Shown here one piece after another: positions 1 to 10,044 of a stretch of 64,000 nucleotides of DNA. Each line of letters opens with the position of its first letter. Within the stretch, counting starts at the first letter, position 1. The position numbers were made by a program, and so were the translations under genes. Origin of the DNA: Limosilactobacillus panis (lineage in GTDB: Bacteria; Bacillota; Bacilli; Lactobacillales; Lactobacillaceae); NCBI RefSeq assembly GCF_019797825.1, contig NZ_CP081855.1, forward strand, positions 496,001 to 560,000. Reading direction: 5' to 3'. The notes beneath the pieces are model-generated. The model was given only the letters and a program-made list of their open reading frames with translations. It made no database searches and was not told where the DNA came from.

Positions 1-22
1 TTGAATTGGGGGCAGTAACAAG

Positions 23-1368
23 ATGCAATTTTTAAGAAAAACAGCGGTCCGGGGGACGAGTCCCTTCCTGATTATTGCGGTCGCCTTTGGGGGCTTGATC
101 CTTCTAGGAACCATTTTACTGATGCTGCCGGTGGCGACAAAGAGTGGTCAGGGGACCTCATTTGCCGACGCCCTGTTTACGGCGACCTCTGCTGCTTGTG
201 TGACTGGGCTGGTCGTTCACAACACGGCAACTTACTGGTCGCTCTTTGGTCAGACTGTTATTTTGGCCCTGATCCAAGTTGGTGGCCTGGGAGTGGTGAC
301 CGTTGTCGTTGGTGTACGGGCGCTACGGCGGCAGCGAATTAGTCTGCGTGAGCGAACAATCATGCAGGAGTCGCTGTCTGCCTCAAAGATTGGGGGCGTC
401 ATTCGGTCGACCCGCTTTATCATTGTGACCACCATTGGGATTGAATTCATTGGGGCCCTCCTTTTACTACCGATGTTTGTTCCCCGCTTTGGGTGGGAAG
501 GTGGCAGTGGTGAAGCCATCTTCCATGCCGTCTCGGCTTTCTGTAACGCGGGCTTTGACCTTCTCAGTACTAAGCGGCCTTACCAGTCACTGGTGGCATA
601 CTCAACAAATGTTGAAATAAACCTTGTGATTGGCCTCTTGATTCTGATTGGGGGAATCGGCTTTGTCACCTGGATTGATGTTCGTCGGTATGGCTGGCAC
701 ATTCATCGTTACCGCCTGCAGAGTAAAATCGTTCTGGTGGCAACGGTCATCCTTTTGTTAGTGCCAATGGTCTACTTCTTTAACTGTGAGCTTCAAAGCT
801 TTCCTTTCCGATGAAGAAACGACTTTTGGCGTCCTTCTTCCAGACGGTGAGCCCCCGGACCGCCGGTTTTAACACGGTTTCTTTAACGCAGCTGTCTGAT
901 AACGGTAAGTTTATGACAATCCTGCTGATGTTTATCGGTGGAGGAACTGGTTCGACGGCGGGGGGAATTAAGATGACGACGGCGGGCGTCCTGTTCTGTA
1001 CCTGTTTAGCGGTGATCTTTCGCCGGCGGGAGGTAACGGCGTTTGGCCGGCGGATTGCTTCCCGGACCATTTTTCGGGCTGCGGCTATATTTACCCTGTA
1101 CTTAAGCTTGTTAATCGTGGCGGCAATGATGATGAGCGGTGTGGAGCACTTGGCGCTGTTGACCAGCCTGTTCGAATGTGCTTCGGCGCTGGATACGGTC
1201 GGTCTAACCCTGGGGGTGACCCCCTTACTGCACTTAAGTTCACGTCTACTTTTGATACTATTGATGTTCATTGGGCGGGTAGGCAGTTTGACAGTCGTCT
1301 TTGCGGTGGGCAGCCACTCGACAAAGTTCCAGGCCCGTTACCCAGAGGAGACCGTAAACGTTGGTTAG
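23..1368 (+). pseudogene. ktrB: KtrB/TrkH-type potassium transporter subunit, frameshifted
   Basis: This encodes the membrane channel subunit of a Ktr/Trk potassium uptake system. The first part (23-814) holds the N-terminal membrane segments and the first selectivity region (ATSAACVTGLVV). The second part (811-1368) is in a different frame and carries VSPRTAGFNT and the later pore loops GGGTGSTAGG. The frames switch within about 787-811, where the first reads into a TGA at 812 and the second has a TGA at 787. Together they give a normal TrkH/KtrB length of about 445 residues, so one small indel broke an otherwise complete gene. The regulatory partner downstream is also broken. ATG 811 could in principle give a separate C-terminal product, but half a channel is unlikely to work. 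Confidence 0.85.
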
Positions 1369-1381
1369 GAGGAAGTTAACG

Positions 1382-1983
1382 ATGGCAAAGGATAACATTG
1401 ACTCGGCATTGACGTGATGGGAATCGATATCAAGGAGGATCGGGTGACTGCTGCCATCGATGTCCTTACCCGGGGCCTGATTGGCAACACTACGAACGCT
1501 GACTTTTTAAGAAGCTGCGGGGTGGGAAATTTTGACCTGTGTGTCGTAACGATTGGTGGAGACTTTGAGGCTTCGCTGGAGACAACCTGACAGCTTAAAC
1601 AGCTAGGCGCCAAGGAGGTCATTACCCGGGCTAGCTCAGCAATTCATGAGCAGTTCTTGTTACGTAACGGGGCGGATGAAAGTATTTATCCCGAACGCCA
1701 AGATGCCCAGTGGCTGGCCTACCGCTACAGTTCACCCCATATTTTGGATTACACTCGTTTAGACCAGGAAAATGCTATCTTTGAGATTGAGGTCCCGACG
1801 TCGTGGGCTGGTAAATCACTAGTGGAGATTGATGCCCGGCGGAAATATGATCTCAATATTATTGGTAGTAAGCACCTAGATGGACGAGTATCGACCCATG
1901 TTGATCCCGAACAACTCCTGGAAAAAGGGATGACCTTGCTGGTTAGTGGGGATGCCCAGACGATCCTTAAATTATTTCGCTAA
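1382..1983 (+). pseudogene. ktrA: KtrA/TrkA-type potassium uptake regulator, degenerate
   Basis: This is the cytoplasmic NAD-binding (RCK) regulator that gates KtrB. The reading frame is recognisable from 1417 (MGIDIKEDRVTAA) to the TAA at 1983, with an RCK_N part (VVTIGGDFEAS, LKQLGAKEVITRA) and an RCK_C part (LVEIDARRKYDLNIIG). Three lesions are visible. The glycine-rich nucleotide loop (usually GLGRFG) is missing, as if about 20 codons were deleted after the start. The initiator ATG at 1382 is in a different frame from the rest. A TGA interrupts the frame at 1588-1590. The internal ORF from 1657 (108 aa) is only the C-terminal half. It lies 13 bp after the ktrB remnant. Confidence 0.85.
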
Positions 1984-1998
1984 AAATAAAAAAAGTAC

Positions 1999-2027
1999 TT
2001 GCTAATGAATTGTCTGCTTGCTATAAT
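1999..2027 (+). promoter_or_regulatory. Promoter of tRNA-Leu
   Basis: A -35 TTGCTA (1999-2004) and a consensus -10 TATAAT (2022-2027) are separated by 17 bp. The tRNA gene begins 14 bp after the -10 box. Confidence 0.7.
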
Positions 2028-2040
2028 ACTATTTGTTGAT

Positions 2041-2126
2041 GCGGCCATGGCGGAATTGGCAGACGCGTAAGATTAAGGATCTTATGGTCATTTATGACCG
2101 TGGAGGTTCAAGTCCTCTTGGCCGCA
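2041..2126 (+). tRNA. tRNA-Leu (anticodon AAG)
   Basis: Acceptor arms GCGGCCA (2041-2047) and TGGCCGC (2119-2125) pair perfectly, followed by discriminator A. The anticodon stem TAAGA/TCTTA encloses the loop TTAAGGA, giving anticodon AAG, which reads CUU leucine codons. A long variable arm (TGGTCATTTATGACCG) marks a class II tRNA, and GGTTCAAGTCC is the T loop. CCA is not encoded. It has its own promoter and terminator. Confidence 0.95.
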
Positions 2127-2134
2127 CTACTGAA

Positions 2135-2171
2135 AACACCCAACTGGTTTTACCGGTTGGGTGTTTTTTTA
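2135..2171 (+). terminator. Terminator of tRNA-Leu
   Basis: Stem AACACCCAAC / GTTGGGTGTT with a short loop, followed by a run of T. Confidence 0.9.
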
Positions 2172-2207
2172 CGTTAATTTGACTAAAGTTTACTATCTTC
2201 CGCCAAA

Positions 2208-2221
2208 TGAAAGCGCTATAC
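2208..2221 (+). promoter_or_regulatory. cre-like CcpA site upstream of lacLM
   Basis: TGAAAGCGCTATAC matches 12 of 14 positions of the catabolite-response consensus TGWAANCGNTNWCA and lies 37 bp before the lacL start. This fits glucose repression of beta-galactosidase. The core AAAGCGCTAT recurs upstream of cydA. CcpA binding is inferred. Confidence 0.55.
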
Positions 2222-2257
2222 TAAAAGTGGACACTTTTATGAGGAGGTATTTCTTTA

Positions 2258-4207
2258 ATGGATGCAGATATCAAATGGTTAGATGACCCCGAAACATTTC
2301 GGGTTAACCAACTACCCGCCCATAGTGACCATCATTACTATGGCAACTATGCTGAGTGGGGGCAGGGGCAAAGTCGCTTTGTCCAGTCGTTGAATGGCCA
2401 GTGGCAATTTAAGTTTGCCCAAAATCCGCACAAACGGCAAAGAGATTTTTACCAAGCAGGCTTAGACTGTACCGATTTTGACCAAATTGAAGTACCGAGC
2501 GAAATTGAACTGAGTGACTACGCCCAGAATAACTACATTAACACCCTGATTCCGTGGGAAGGTAAAATTTACCGGCGGCCCGCCTACGCGGTTGATGGTA
2601 AGAATAAGGAGGAAGGTTCCTTCAGTACGGGTGAAGACAACACCGTTGGTATGTACCGGAAGAAATTCGACCTTAACCCTGAATTACGGGGTAAGGAAGT
2701 CCGGGTCCGTTTCGAAGGGGTCGAACGGTCAATGTATTTGTGGTTAAACGGCCACTTTGTTGGCTACGCTGAAGATAGCTTTACCCTGTCCGAGTTTGAC
2801 TTGACACCATACATCCAGGACGAGGATAACGTCATGGCGGTTGAGGTCTTCAAACACAGTACCGCTTCCTGGATCGAGGACCAGGACATGTTCCGTTTCT
2901 CCGGCATTTTCCGGTCAGTAGAACTGCTGGCCCAGCCGGTAACCCACTTGGAAGATATGACCATCCGACCAACCGTTGATGACGGTTACCAAAATGGTCA
3001 TTTAAACCTGGATCTGCAACTCGCTGGTGAGCAAGAGGGGACCGTTCACGTTCTGGTTAAGGATGAAGACGGTAACGTCGTCGTTGACCAGACAAAGCCG
3101 GTTGCTGAGCAGGTGGCAATTGATGAGGTTGCCCTGAAGAACGTTCACCTCTGGGATAACCACCAGCCTTACCTTTATCAACTTTTTATTGAGATCCGCG
3201 ACGAAGCAGGGCAACTAGTTGAACTGGTCCCGTACCGGTTCGGTTTCCGGCGGATCGAAATCAGTACTGACCACGTTGTCTTACTGAATGGCCAGCGTCT
3301 GATCATTAATGGGGTTAACCGTCACGAATGGGATGACCAGCGTGGCCGCTCTGTCACAATGACTGACATGGAAAAGGACATCCAAACCTTCAAGGAGAAC
3401 AACATCAATGCCGTCCGGACCTGTCACTATCCAGACCAATTACCTTGGTACCAGCTGTGTGACGAGCACGGAATCTACATGATGGCTGAAAATAACCTGG
3501 AGTCCCACGCTACCTGGCAGAAGATGGGGAAGGTTGACCCGTCTTATAACGTTCCCGGCTCCGTCCCACAGTGGAAGGAAGTCGTTGTTGATCGGGCCCG
3601 GACTAACTATGAGACCTTCAAGAACCACCCGGCAATTTTATTCTGGTCTCTGGGGAACGAATCCTTTGCAGGTGACAACATTGCCGCGATGGGCCGCTTC
3701 TACAAGGAACATGATGACAGCCGCCTGGTTCACTACGAGGGTGTTTGTCACACTCACGATTACAGTAAGCAGATTCCGGGTCTCAAGAAGGAATCTTACC
3801 TGCCAGCCGGTGGGACGAAGGACTATCGTGACCAGATCTCGGATGTTGAAAGCTGGATGTACCTGCCACCAAAGCAGGTTGAAGAATACCTGCAAAATAA
3901 CCCCGATAAGCCGTTTATGGAGTGTGAATACATGCATGACATGGGGAACTCCGATGGTGGAATGGGATCCTACATTAAGCTGTTGGACAAGTACCCACAA
4001 TACTTCGGCGGCTTCATCTGGGACTTCATTGACCAGGCCCTGCAAGTTAAGGACCCCGTCAGTGGTAAGATGGTAATGCGTTACGGTGGCGACTTTGATG
4101 ACCGTCACTCAGACTATGAATTTTCAGGCGATGGCTTGATGTTCGCTGACCGGACACCAAAGCCGGCAATGCAGGAGGTACGGTACTACTATGGCTTACA
4201 CAAATAA
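2258..4207 (+). CDS. lacL: Beta-galactosidase large subunit LacL
   Basis: Large subunit of the heterodimeric GH2 beta-galactosidase of lactobacilli, which hydrolyses lactose to glucose and galactose in the cytoplasm. It contains the N-terminal sugar-binding domain, the immunoglobulin-like domain and the TIM-barrel catalytic domain. The acid/base glutamate is in WSLGNES (about residue 468) and the nucleophile in [11 protein letters not shown] (about residue 557). The start is an ATG behind GAGGAGG. At 649 aa it is slightly longer than the usual 626-628. Its stop overlaps the lacM start by 17 bp, so the two are probably translationally coupled. Confidence 0.97.
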   Translation: MDADIKWLDDPETFRVNQLPAHSDHHYYGNYAEWGQGQSRFVQSLNGQWQFKFAQNPHKRQRDFYQAGLDCTDFDQIEVPSEIELSDYAQNNYINTLIPWEGKIYRRPAYAVDGKNKEEGSFSTGEDNTVGMYRKKFDLNPELRGKEVRVRFEGVERSMYLWLNGHFVGYAEDSFTLSEFDLTPYIQDEDNVMAVEVFKHSTASWIEDQDMFRFSGIFRSVELLAQPVTHLEDMTIRPTVDDGYQNGHLNLDLQLAGEQEGTVHVLVKDEDGNVVVDQTKPVAEQVAIDEVALKNVHLWDNHQPYLYQLFIEIRDEAGQLVELVPYRFGFRRIEISTDHVVLLNGQRLIINGVNRHEWDDQRGRSVTMTDMEKDIQTFKENNINAVRTCHYPDQLPWYQLCDEHGIYMMAENNLESHATWQKMGKVDPSYNVPGSVPQWKEVVVDRARTNYETFKNHPAILFWSLGNESFAGDNIAAMGRFYKEHDDSRLVHYEGVCHTHDYSKQIPGLKKESYLPAGGTKDYRDQISDVESWMYLPPKQVEEYLQNNPDKPFMECEYMHDMGNSDGGMGSYIKLLDKYPQYFGGFIWDFIDQALQVKDPVSGKMVMRYGGDFDDRHSDYEFSGDGLMFADRTPKPAMQEVRYYYGLHK

Positions 4208-5144
4208 ATTACACGTTATTTACGGTGACGGTTCACTCGGTGTCGGTGGTGAAGGATTCCACTACATTTTCTCTTATGAACGTGGGGGACTGGAATCACT
4301 GAAAATTAATGGCAAGGAATGGCTCTACCGGACCCCAACGCCGACCTTTTGGCGGGCCACGACGGATAATGACCGGGGAAGCGGCTTTAACATCAAGTCT
4401 GCCCAGTGGTTGAGTGCCGACTACTTCCAAAAGTGCACGAAAATTGATGTTACGGTTGACGATCACCACTTCGCAGGCCTGCCGCTTGACAATGACCACT
4501 ATAGCAATGACGAAACTGCTGAGCGGGTGGCACTGACCTACACTTTTGAAACACTAACGGTCCCATCAACGACGGTGGCACTGACCTATACTGTAAACAG
4601 CGATGGCCAGATTAAGGTCGTTGTCCACTACACCGGTAAGAAGGGCTTGCCAGAGTTACCAGTGTTTGGTGTCCGGATAGTGATGCCGACTGCGGCGACC
4701 GGCTTTGAATACGCGGGCCTCTCCGGTGAAACCTACCCTGACCGGATGGCGGGTGGCCAGCACGGTACCTTCAAGGTTAAGGGCCTTCCGGTAGCAAAGT
4801 ACCTGGTTCCCCAAGAAAATGGGATGCACATGGCTAGTGACTGGGTTAAAATCACCCGGCAGACGACCCAGAACAATGCCGATCATTCTGACCAGCCGTT
4901 CAGCTTGAAGGTGGTTAAGGACCAGGATAGCTTTGCTTTCAGCTGTCTGCCGTACACAGCGGAGGAGCTCGAAAACGCGACCCATATTGAAGAATTGCCC
5001 CTAGAGCGGCGGACCGTCCTGGTTATTGCTGGTGCTGTCCGTGGTGTTGGTGGCATCGATAGCTGGGGTGCCGATGTTGAAAAGCAGTACCACATTCCAG
5101 CCGACCAGGATATTGACTTTAGCTTCATTTTGAACGCCAAGTAA
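4191..5144 (+). CDS. lacM: Beta-galactosidase small subunit LacM
   Basis: Small subunit of the LacLM enzyme, equivalent to the C-terminal beta-sandwich (domain 5) of LacZ that completes the active site. The family feature [15 protein letters not shown] is near the N-terminus (about residues 48-62). The length of 317 aa is normal. It overlaps the end of lacL, and its Shine-Dalgarno (GCAGGAGGT) lies inside lacL. A hairpin repeat follows at 5173 and probably terminates the operon. Confidence 0.97.
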   Translation: MAYTNKLHVIYGDGSLGVGGEGFHYIFSYERGGLESLKINGKEWLYRTPTPTFWRATTDNDRGSGFNIKSAQWLSADYFQKCTKIDVTVDDHHFAGLPLDNDHYSNDETAERVALTYTFETLTVPSTTVALTYTVNSDGQIKVVVHYTGKKGLPELPVFGVRIVMPTAATGFEYAGLSGETYPDRMAGGQHGTFKVKGLPVAKYLVPQENGMHMASDWVKITRQTTQNNADHSDQPFSLKVVKDQDSFAFSCLPYTAEELENATHIEELPLERRTVLVIAGAVRGVGGIDSWGADVEKQYHIPADQDIDFSFILNAK

Positions 5145-5172
5145 TACTAAGGAATTTAACAAAAAAGGATCA

Positions 5173-5323
5173 GGGGCTGTGACATAAGTCCCCTATATAG
5201 TTAAAAATACTACAGCGCAGTACACAAAGGGGCTCTAATATTCGGAAAATCCGAACACTAGAGCCCTCTTTGTGCTTGCGGGGGTTCGAAGACGAACTAG
5301 CAAGCTAGTTCTGTCTCACTCCC
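5173..5323 (+). repeat. Dispersed hairpin repeat, copy A1
   Basis: A 151-bp element opens with GGGGCTGTGACATAAGTC and closes with CTGTCTCACTCCC. It contains a large imperfect hairpin (5222-5274, arms CAAAGGGGCTCTA / TAGAGCCCTCTTTG) and a short palindrome GAACTAGCAAGCTAGTTC. A nearly identical inverted copy is at 56142-56315, and shorter relatives are at 8008-8080 and 37855-37960. It sits just after lacM and can serve as its terminator. The opening motif resembles the ends of the IS1182-type elements here, so it may be a non-autonomous derivative. Confidence 0.8.
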
Positions 5324-5362
5324 TCTTTTCGCAATTACTGTGTAATATTCGGCGAACTAAAA

Positions 5363-5397
5363 GGGGATGGTGAGAAAAAAGTTTTCTCCCATCCTCT
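5363..5397 (+). terminator. Hairpin between repeat A1 and the MMPL gene
   Basis: GGGATGG-TGAGAAAA / TTTTCTCCCATCC forms a strong stem with a tiny loop, but only a weak T run follows. It may be part of repeat A1's flank or a second terminator. Nothing else is recognised before the promoter at 5471. Confidence 0.4.
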
Positions 5398-5470
5398 AAT
5401 TTTTGGCAAAAAAGACGGGCTACTAAACCGTTTTCTGTTTATTTTTGGGATAAAAAGCGATAAATGTTGC

Positions 5471-5500
5471 TTGAAACAACACCTTTTCAAGTTTTAGAAT
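5471..5500 (+). promoter_or_regulatory. Candidate promoter of the MMPL gene
   Basis: TTGAAA (5471-5476) and TAGAAT (5495-5500) have an 18-bp spacer, about 50 bp before the likely start. Confidence 0.45.
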
Positions 5501-5548
5501 TTATTCGTTTCGTTGTTTCAACTACTAAGAGAGAAAGGTGCAGAGAGC

Positions 5549-7999
5549 TTGAAGAAATTATTCCATGATCATTTTTTTGCTTTGCTTGCCTGGATCCTTA
5601 TCCTGGTTATTTCGGTAGTTGCCCTGCCGGATGTTAACCAGTTGACGCGGTCACACTCACAAATTACGCTGCCCAAGAGCACGCAGAGTCAGATTGCGCA
5701 GACCATCCAGCAAAAGCACTGGGGCCACCACGTTAATAATACCTACCAAGTCGTGGCGGTCTTTAATAATGGCAACAAGAAAATGTCTGCCAAGGATAAG
5801 CAAAATGTCCAAAAGACGATTAGCCGCCTGCAAAAGCACGAGGGTAAGTACGGTATTAAGGCCATCCTGGGGCCCAACGATAATGCCGCAACCCGTAAGC
5901 AGCTGATTTCCAAGGACAAAACCACCCAGCTGGTCCAGCTGAACGTCAGCAAAAAGCACGGGACCCTGCAAAAAATTAATAAGCAGCTGTCCAGTGCGGT
6001 AAAGACGGACGGGGTCAAAACCTACGTCACCGGGGCGGACATCTTAAATGATGACTTCTCCGGGGCTGTGCAAAAGGGGATTAAGAAGACCGAGGTCATC
6101 TCCGTTATCTTTATCTTCGTGGTTCTCCTGTTAGTTTTCCGGTCACCAATCACCCCGTTGATTTCCCTGCTGATGGTCGGGGTGGCCTTCCTTACCTCCT
6201 TTAGTATCGTTACCAACCTGGTCGATAAGTTTAACTTCCCATTCTCTAACTTCACCCAGGTTTTCATGGTGATTGTTCTGTTCGGAATTGGGACCGACTA
6301 TAACATCCTGCTGTATAACCGCTTCAAGGAAAACCTTGGCCAGGGGATGGGAAAGTGGGAAGCCACCCGTAACGCCCAGAAAAATGCGGGGCGGACCATC
6401 CTCTACTCCGGTTCCTCACTTCTGATTGGTTTTACTTCCCTGGGCCTGGCTCGCTTCTCGGTTTACCAGTCTGCCGTTGGGGTCGCTGTTGGGGTTGCTG
6501 TTTTGCTGGTTACCCTCTTAACTTTGAACCCCTTCTTCATGGCCGTCTTAGGCAAGAAGATGTTTTGGCCGGACAAGCGGTTTACTGGTGAATCCAGCAG
6601 TAAAATTTGGCACAAGATGGCCAACACTTCGGTTCACCACCCGATTGTCAGCCTCATCTTGGTATTTATCATTTTGTTACCAATTGGTCTTTCCTATAAG
6701 AACCACCTGAACTACAATGATGCCGATGAAATCAGCAATACGACGCCTTCAAAGAAAGGGTTTAACGTTGTTGAGGATCACTTTTCGAAGGGGACGGCCG
6801 AACCGGTTACGGTTTATATCAAGGCCAACCACAAGTTAGATAATGAAGAGAACCTACTGCTGATTGACCGACTGACTAACCAGCTGAAGGACAGTAAGGA
6901 CGTTAAGACTGTTACTTCCGTGACCCAACCGGCCGGGAGCAAGGTCAACCAGCTGTATGTTAACAACCAACTCAAGCAGATTACGGGCCAACTTGGCAAG
7001 GCTCAGGGGAGTCTGTCACAACTTTCCTCTGGGATGGCTGGCCAGGCCGCAATGCAGTCTGCTTCCATGGGGGCAGCGGGTGCTTCAGCCATGGCACAAC
7101 AACAGGCAATGATGTCTGGAATGAGTCAGATGACTTCCGGCCTTCAGCAGGGTGGCGACTACCTGACTGGCCTGCAAAATTCGGCTGCCGGTAAGACCTT
7201 CTACCTGCCGCAAAATCAGCTGAGTAACCCTGAAATTCAGCAATCGATGCGGACCTACTTGTCACAGAACAAGAAGACCGCGCAAATTACGGTTATCCTA
7301 AATTCCAACCCTAGTGGTGGACGGGCTACCAACGCGGTTAATGACCTGACCAACGTTGCCAAGTACTCCCTGAAGGGGACTAAGTTGGGCAACGCCACCG
7401 TGGTTGTCGGTGGTCAGAGCTCGAAGATCAATGACACGAAGACGGTTGCCGGTGGCGACTTTGTTCGGACGGCAATCATCATGATTGTTGGGATTGGCCT
7501 GGCCCTGATCTACGTTACCCGGTCACTATTGCAGCCGGTTTACGTTCTCGGAACGCTGGTTACGGCTTACCTGGCCGCTTTGTCAATCACCCATATTTTG
7601 ACCCATCTTATTCTTGGGCGCCCAATGCTGACCTGGAACACCCCATTCTTCAGCTTTATCATGCTGATTGCCCTGGGGGTTGACTACAGCATCTTCTTAA
7701 TCATGCGTTACCGGAATACGGATAACGAGCATTACCTGCCAACGGAGCGGATTGTGATGGCCTCATCTGCAATCGGAACGGTCGTAATCTCAGCCGTAAT
7801 TATCCTGAGTGGGACCTTTGCATCACTGATTCCGTCTGGTATCCCAACCTTAATTGAGGTGGCCATGACCGTAATTATCGGACTGATTATTCTGGTAATT
7901 ATTATTCCGCTGGTTGTTCCAAGTACGATTCACTTGACATACCCAATGTGTTCCGCGATGCGTGATAACCAAGCAAAGCGGCAGGCCGCTGAAAATTAG
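5549..7999 (+). CDS. MMPL/RND family membrane exporter
   Basis: A polytopic transporter of the MmpL/YdfJ type that uses the proton gradient to move hydrophobic or lipidic compounds. There is one membrane helix near the N-terminus, a large extracellular domain, a block of helices (about residues 180-360), a second extracellular domain rich in Gln/Met/Ala/Ser, and a second helix block at the C-terminus. The intramembrane acidic motifs are GIGTDYNILLYNRF and ALGVDYSIFLIMRY. I prefer the TTG at 5549 because GAGAAAGGTG lies 9 bp upstream. An in-frame TTG at 5513 would add 12 residues. The substrate is unknown. It is flanked by hairpin repeats on both sides. Confidence 0.88.
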   Translation: MKKLFHDHFFALLAWILILVISVVALPDVNQLTRSHSQITLPKSTQSQIAQTIQQKHWGHHVNNTYQVVAVFNNGNKKMSAKDKQNVQKTISRLQKHEGKYGIKAILGPNDNAATRKQLISKDKTTQLVQLNVSKKHGTLQKINKQLSSAVKTDGVKTYVTGADILNDDFSGAVQKGIKKTEVISVIFIFVVLLLVFRSPITPLISLLMVGVAFLTSFSIVTNLVDKFNFPFSNFTQVFMVIVLFGIGTDYNILLYNRFKENLGQGMGKWEATRNAQKNAGRTILYSGSSLLIGFTSLGLARFSVYQSAVGVAVGVAVLLVTLLTLNPFFMAVLGKKMFWPDKRFTGESSSKIWHKMANTSVHHPIVSLILVFIILLPIGLSYKNHLNYNDADEISNTTPSKKGFNVVEDHFSKGTAEPVTVYIKANHKLDNEENLLLIDRLTNQLKDSKDVKTVTSVTQPAGSKVNQLYVNNQLKQITGQLGKAQGSLSQLSSGMAGQAAMQSASMGAAGASAMAQQQAMMSGMSQMTSGLQQGGDYLTGLQNSAAGKTFYLPQNQLSNPEIQQSMRTYLSQNKKTAQITVILNSNPSGGRATNAVNDLTNVAKYSLKGTKLGNATVVVGGQSSKINDTKTVAGGDFVRTAIIMIVGIGLALIYVTRSLLQPVYVLGTLVTAYLAALSITHILTHLILGRPMLTWNTPFFSFIMLIALGVDYSIFLIMRYRNTDNEHYLPTERIVMASSAIGTVVISAVIILSGTFASLIPSGIPTLIEVAMTVIIGLIILVIIIPLVVPSTIHLTYPMCSAMRDNQAKRQAAEN

Positions 8000-8007
8000 A
8001 ATAATGA

Positions 8008-8080
8008 AGCTGTGACATATAGTTATATAAAAAGGGCTCTAGCCATCCGGAAAAATCCGGGCGCTAGAGTCCTTTTTGTG
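8008..8080. repeat. Dispersed hairpin repeat, copy A2 (short)
   Basis: AAGCTGTGACATATAG is followed by a hairpin at 8029-8078 (AAAAAGGGCTCTAG / CTAGAGTCCTTTTTG). It is a truncated relative of copies A1 and A4. Lying between two convergent genes, with A and T runs on its two sides, it can terminate both. Confidence 0.75.
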
Positions 8081-8117
8081 CCTTCTAACGACTAGCTTAA
8101 CTGGAGCGTGAAGCCGT

Positions 8118-9878
8118 TTACGCGCGAATACTAGTCTTAAAAAGACTTGAGATAAAGATTAAACCTTGGTAGATACCGTAAGCAAGTAAGATCGTCAGGC
8201 CAATCAAAGAAACTGCCAGCAGGACATTGAACCAGGCCGACTGGTGGAAGCTGAGGATTGCCGTGTTATGCCCCCGTTGCTGGTAAACGTAAGGAGCACC
8301 AACACGAGAACGCTGGAAGTGTCTAAGCCGGTGACCGTTGACGGTAAGCCGGGACTCCTGGTAGGTGATGATGGGGAGGCGGACCTTTCCCGAGCGCTTG
8401 GCATTCCAGGAAAGACAGAGCCGTCCCTTCGGAAGGACAGTGTGCTTGAAGTCTTTAGCATGGCGGATGACCTGGTCCTGGTAGGCATATGAGCGGACGT
8501 AGGTGCGGTTGAGGTACTTCTTGGGAATCGGCAGGTAGTCGGGGACCCGCTTTTCGACTTTCATCAGCAGTTGTCCAGGATAGTCGGTGTGGACAGACCG
8601 TCGCAGGCTCTTAGAGTTGTTTGTCACCCAGGCCAAGGCCGTTGAACTATTTAAGACCTCATCTGATTCGTAGATGGCAGTCCGCCGAAAGACGCTAGTT
8701 GTCGTTGGGATTACAACCTGGAAAAGGGTAAAGAGCAAGAGACCAGAAACCAGCCGCAAGCGAAGTCGGTCATGCGGTGCTGCATCGATAAGTTGCTGGC
8801 AGCTCATCGCAATCCCCACTAGCAAGAGGGGGTAGGCAATCACGGTCAACCGGTTAGGAAACTGCAAAGTGGTTTGCAGGATTGGAACTGCTTTTTGGAT
8901 GCTTTCCCAAGGGAACCAGGTCGAACTGATCAAGAGGATGATGGTCCCCATGATGGTGACCGTGTTGTTAACGAGTGACCGCTTGAAGGTGAAAATCACG
9001 TAAACCAGCTGGAGGGCAAACAAGATCCAACAGAAGTAGATCAGGTATTGACGGGTGCTGGTAAACTGTGATGGCGTCAATGCGTTGATTTGCATATCAA
9101 ATGGTGCCGGCTGGGCAATATGGTTATGGAGGTTGAGCATCAAAAGGGCGCCCCAAACGTTACCGGTCAGGATAACCGTCCCCATGACTGCCTTGGCCGT
9201 ATCCCAAAGCATTTGGCCCCGCTTAGTTGAAAGGATTAAACCAATGATAAAGAAGGGCACAAGCGTCAGGGTGAAGAAAATGGAACTCAACAGGTGGATC
9301 TGAATGATGACCGTCATTAAAGTCATCAGAGAGAGCCAGTGAACTGGGCGGTCATGGTCCGTAATCATCGTAATACCAACCATGATCATGTACGGGGCGA
9401 GAGCAGCCCCCCAGGCGTTCATGTTTTGTGCCAGTTCCCACCGGGGAAGCCAGCCAATACACAGGAAGATTAGGCTAACCAACAGGACTATCCGGCGACA
9501 AGCATGGACCTTGGTAGCCAGCTGGTACATTCCCACCCCGCCGATGAAGTAGACAAGAAAGCTTGAAATAACCTGGTAGCGAAACCAAGTCCCCAAAATG
9601 CCGAGCAAAATGCCGTTAAGGTAGGCAAAGAGGGGGCCGTAAACGGCGTTAATAATTCGGCCACTCTGTTGGAAGGAGTAGTTACTCTGAAAATAACTCC
9701 AGTTTCCCTGCTGGATCTGCTTAGCGGCATCGTAGAAGCGGTTAAAGTGGAAAATTGAATCCGTCCCGAGAATTACCCCGTGGGATATAATCTGCGGATA
9801 CATGATTATGTAAGTCATCACGGCAATCGCTAGGTAGGGCAGGGCCCAGTTGATAACTTTTTTACTCTGTTCTTTCAT
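8118..9878 (-). CDS. Polytopic membrane protein, YfhO/GT-C-like
   Basis: A 586-aa protein with about 11-12 hydrophobic segments, then a soluble stretch (about residues 420-545) and a last membrane helix near the C-terminus. The first loop reads GTDSIFHFNRFYDA, where an acidic residue sits as in GT-C type glycosyltransferases and YfhO-like proteins. Lactobacilli carry similar proteins of unknown role, often described as large membrane proteins or 6-pyruvoyl-tetrahydropterin synthase-related. A role in moving sugars onto wall polymers is possible but inferred. The start is ATG with only a weak Shine-Dalgarno. It is monocistronic and convergent with the MMPL gene. Confidence 0.7.
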   Translation of the reverse strand: MKEQSKKVINWALPYLAIAVMTYIIMYPQIISHGVILGTDSIFHFNRFYDAAKQIQQGNWSYFQSNYSFQQSGRIINAVYGPLFAYLNGILLGILGTWFRYQVISSFLVYFIGGVGMYQLATKVHACRRIVLLVSLIFLCIGWLPRWELAQNMNAWGAALAPYMIMVGITMITDHDRPVHWLSLMTLMTVIIQIHLLSSIFFTLTLVPFFIIGLILSTKRGQMLWDTAKAVMGTVILTGNVWGALLMLNLHNHIAQPAPFDMQINALTPSQFTSTRQYLIYFCWILFALQLVYVIFTFKRSLVNNTVTIMGTIILLISSTWFPWESIQKAVPILQTTLQFPNRLTVIAYPLLLVGIAMSCQQLIDAAPHDRLRLRLVSGLLLFTLFQVVIPTTTSVFRRTAIYESDEVLNSSTALAWVTNNSKSLRRSVHTDYPGQLLMKVEKRVPDYLPIPKKYLNRTYVRSYAYQDQVIRHAKDFKHTVLPKGRLCLSWNAKRSGKVRLPIITYQESRLTVNGHRLRHFQRSRVGAPYVYQQRGHNTAILSFHQSAWFNVLLAVSLIGLTILLAYGIYQGLIFISSLFKTSIRA

Positions 9879-10044
9879 GATTCATCTCTCAATTTCAAAC
9901 AATTATTTGTATTATAAGACAAACCCATGTTATAAGGGAGTAAAAATCAAAACGGTTTACCAAAATTAATGTGATTATTCCACTGCGGCATTAAGATCCT
10001 GTTGTACAATAGACGGTATATTCGAAGAGAAAGTAGATGAGGTA

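Noticed and set aside
787..814. Separate functional start of the KtrB C-terminal half at ATG 811
   Set aside because: The two halves match one continuous TrkH/KtrB protein, and a split channel of this type is not known to me; the overlapping ATGA is likely chance.
3534..4076. 180-aa ORF inside lacL
   Set aside because: It is an out-of-frame shadow of lacL, like the many other overlapping frames inside long genes.
9951..9968. cre site in AAAACGGTTTACC between the divergent genes
   Set aside because: It matches only 11 of 14 consensus positions without symmetry, too weak to report as a feature.
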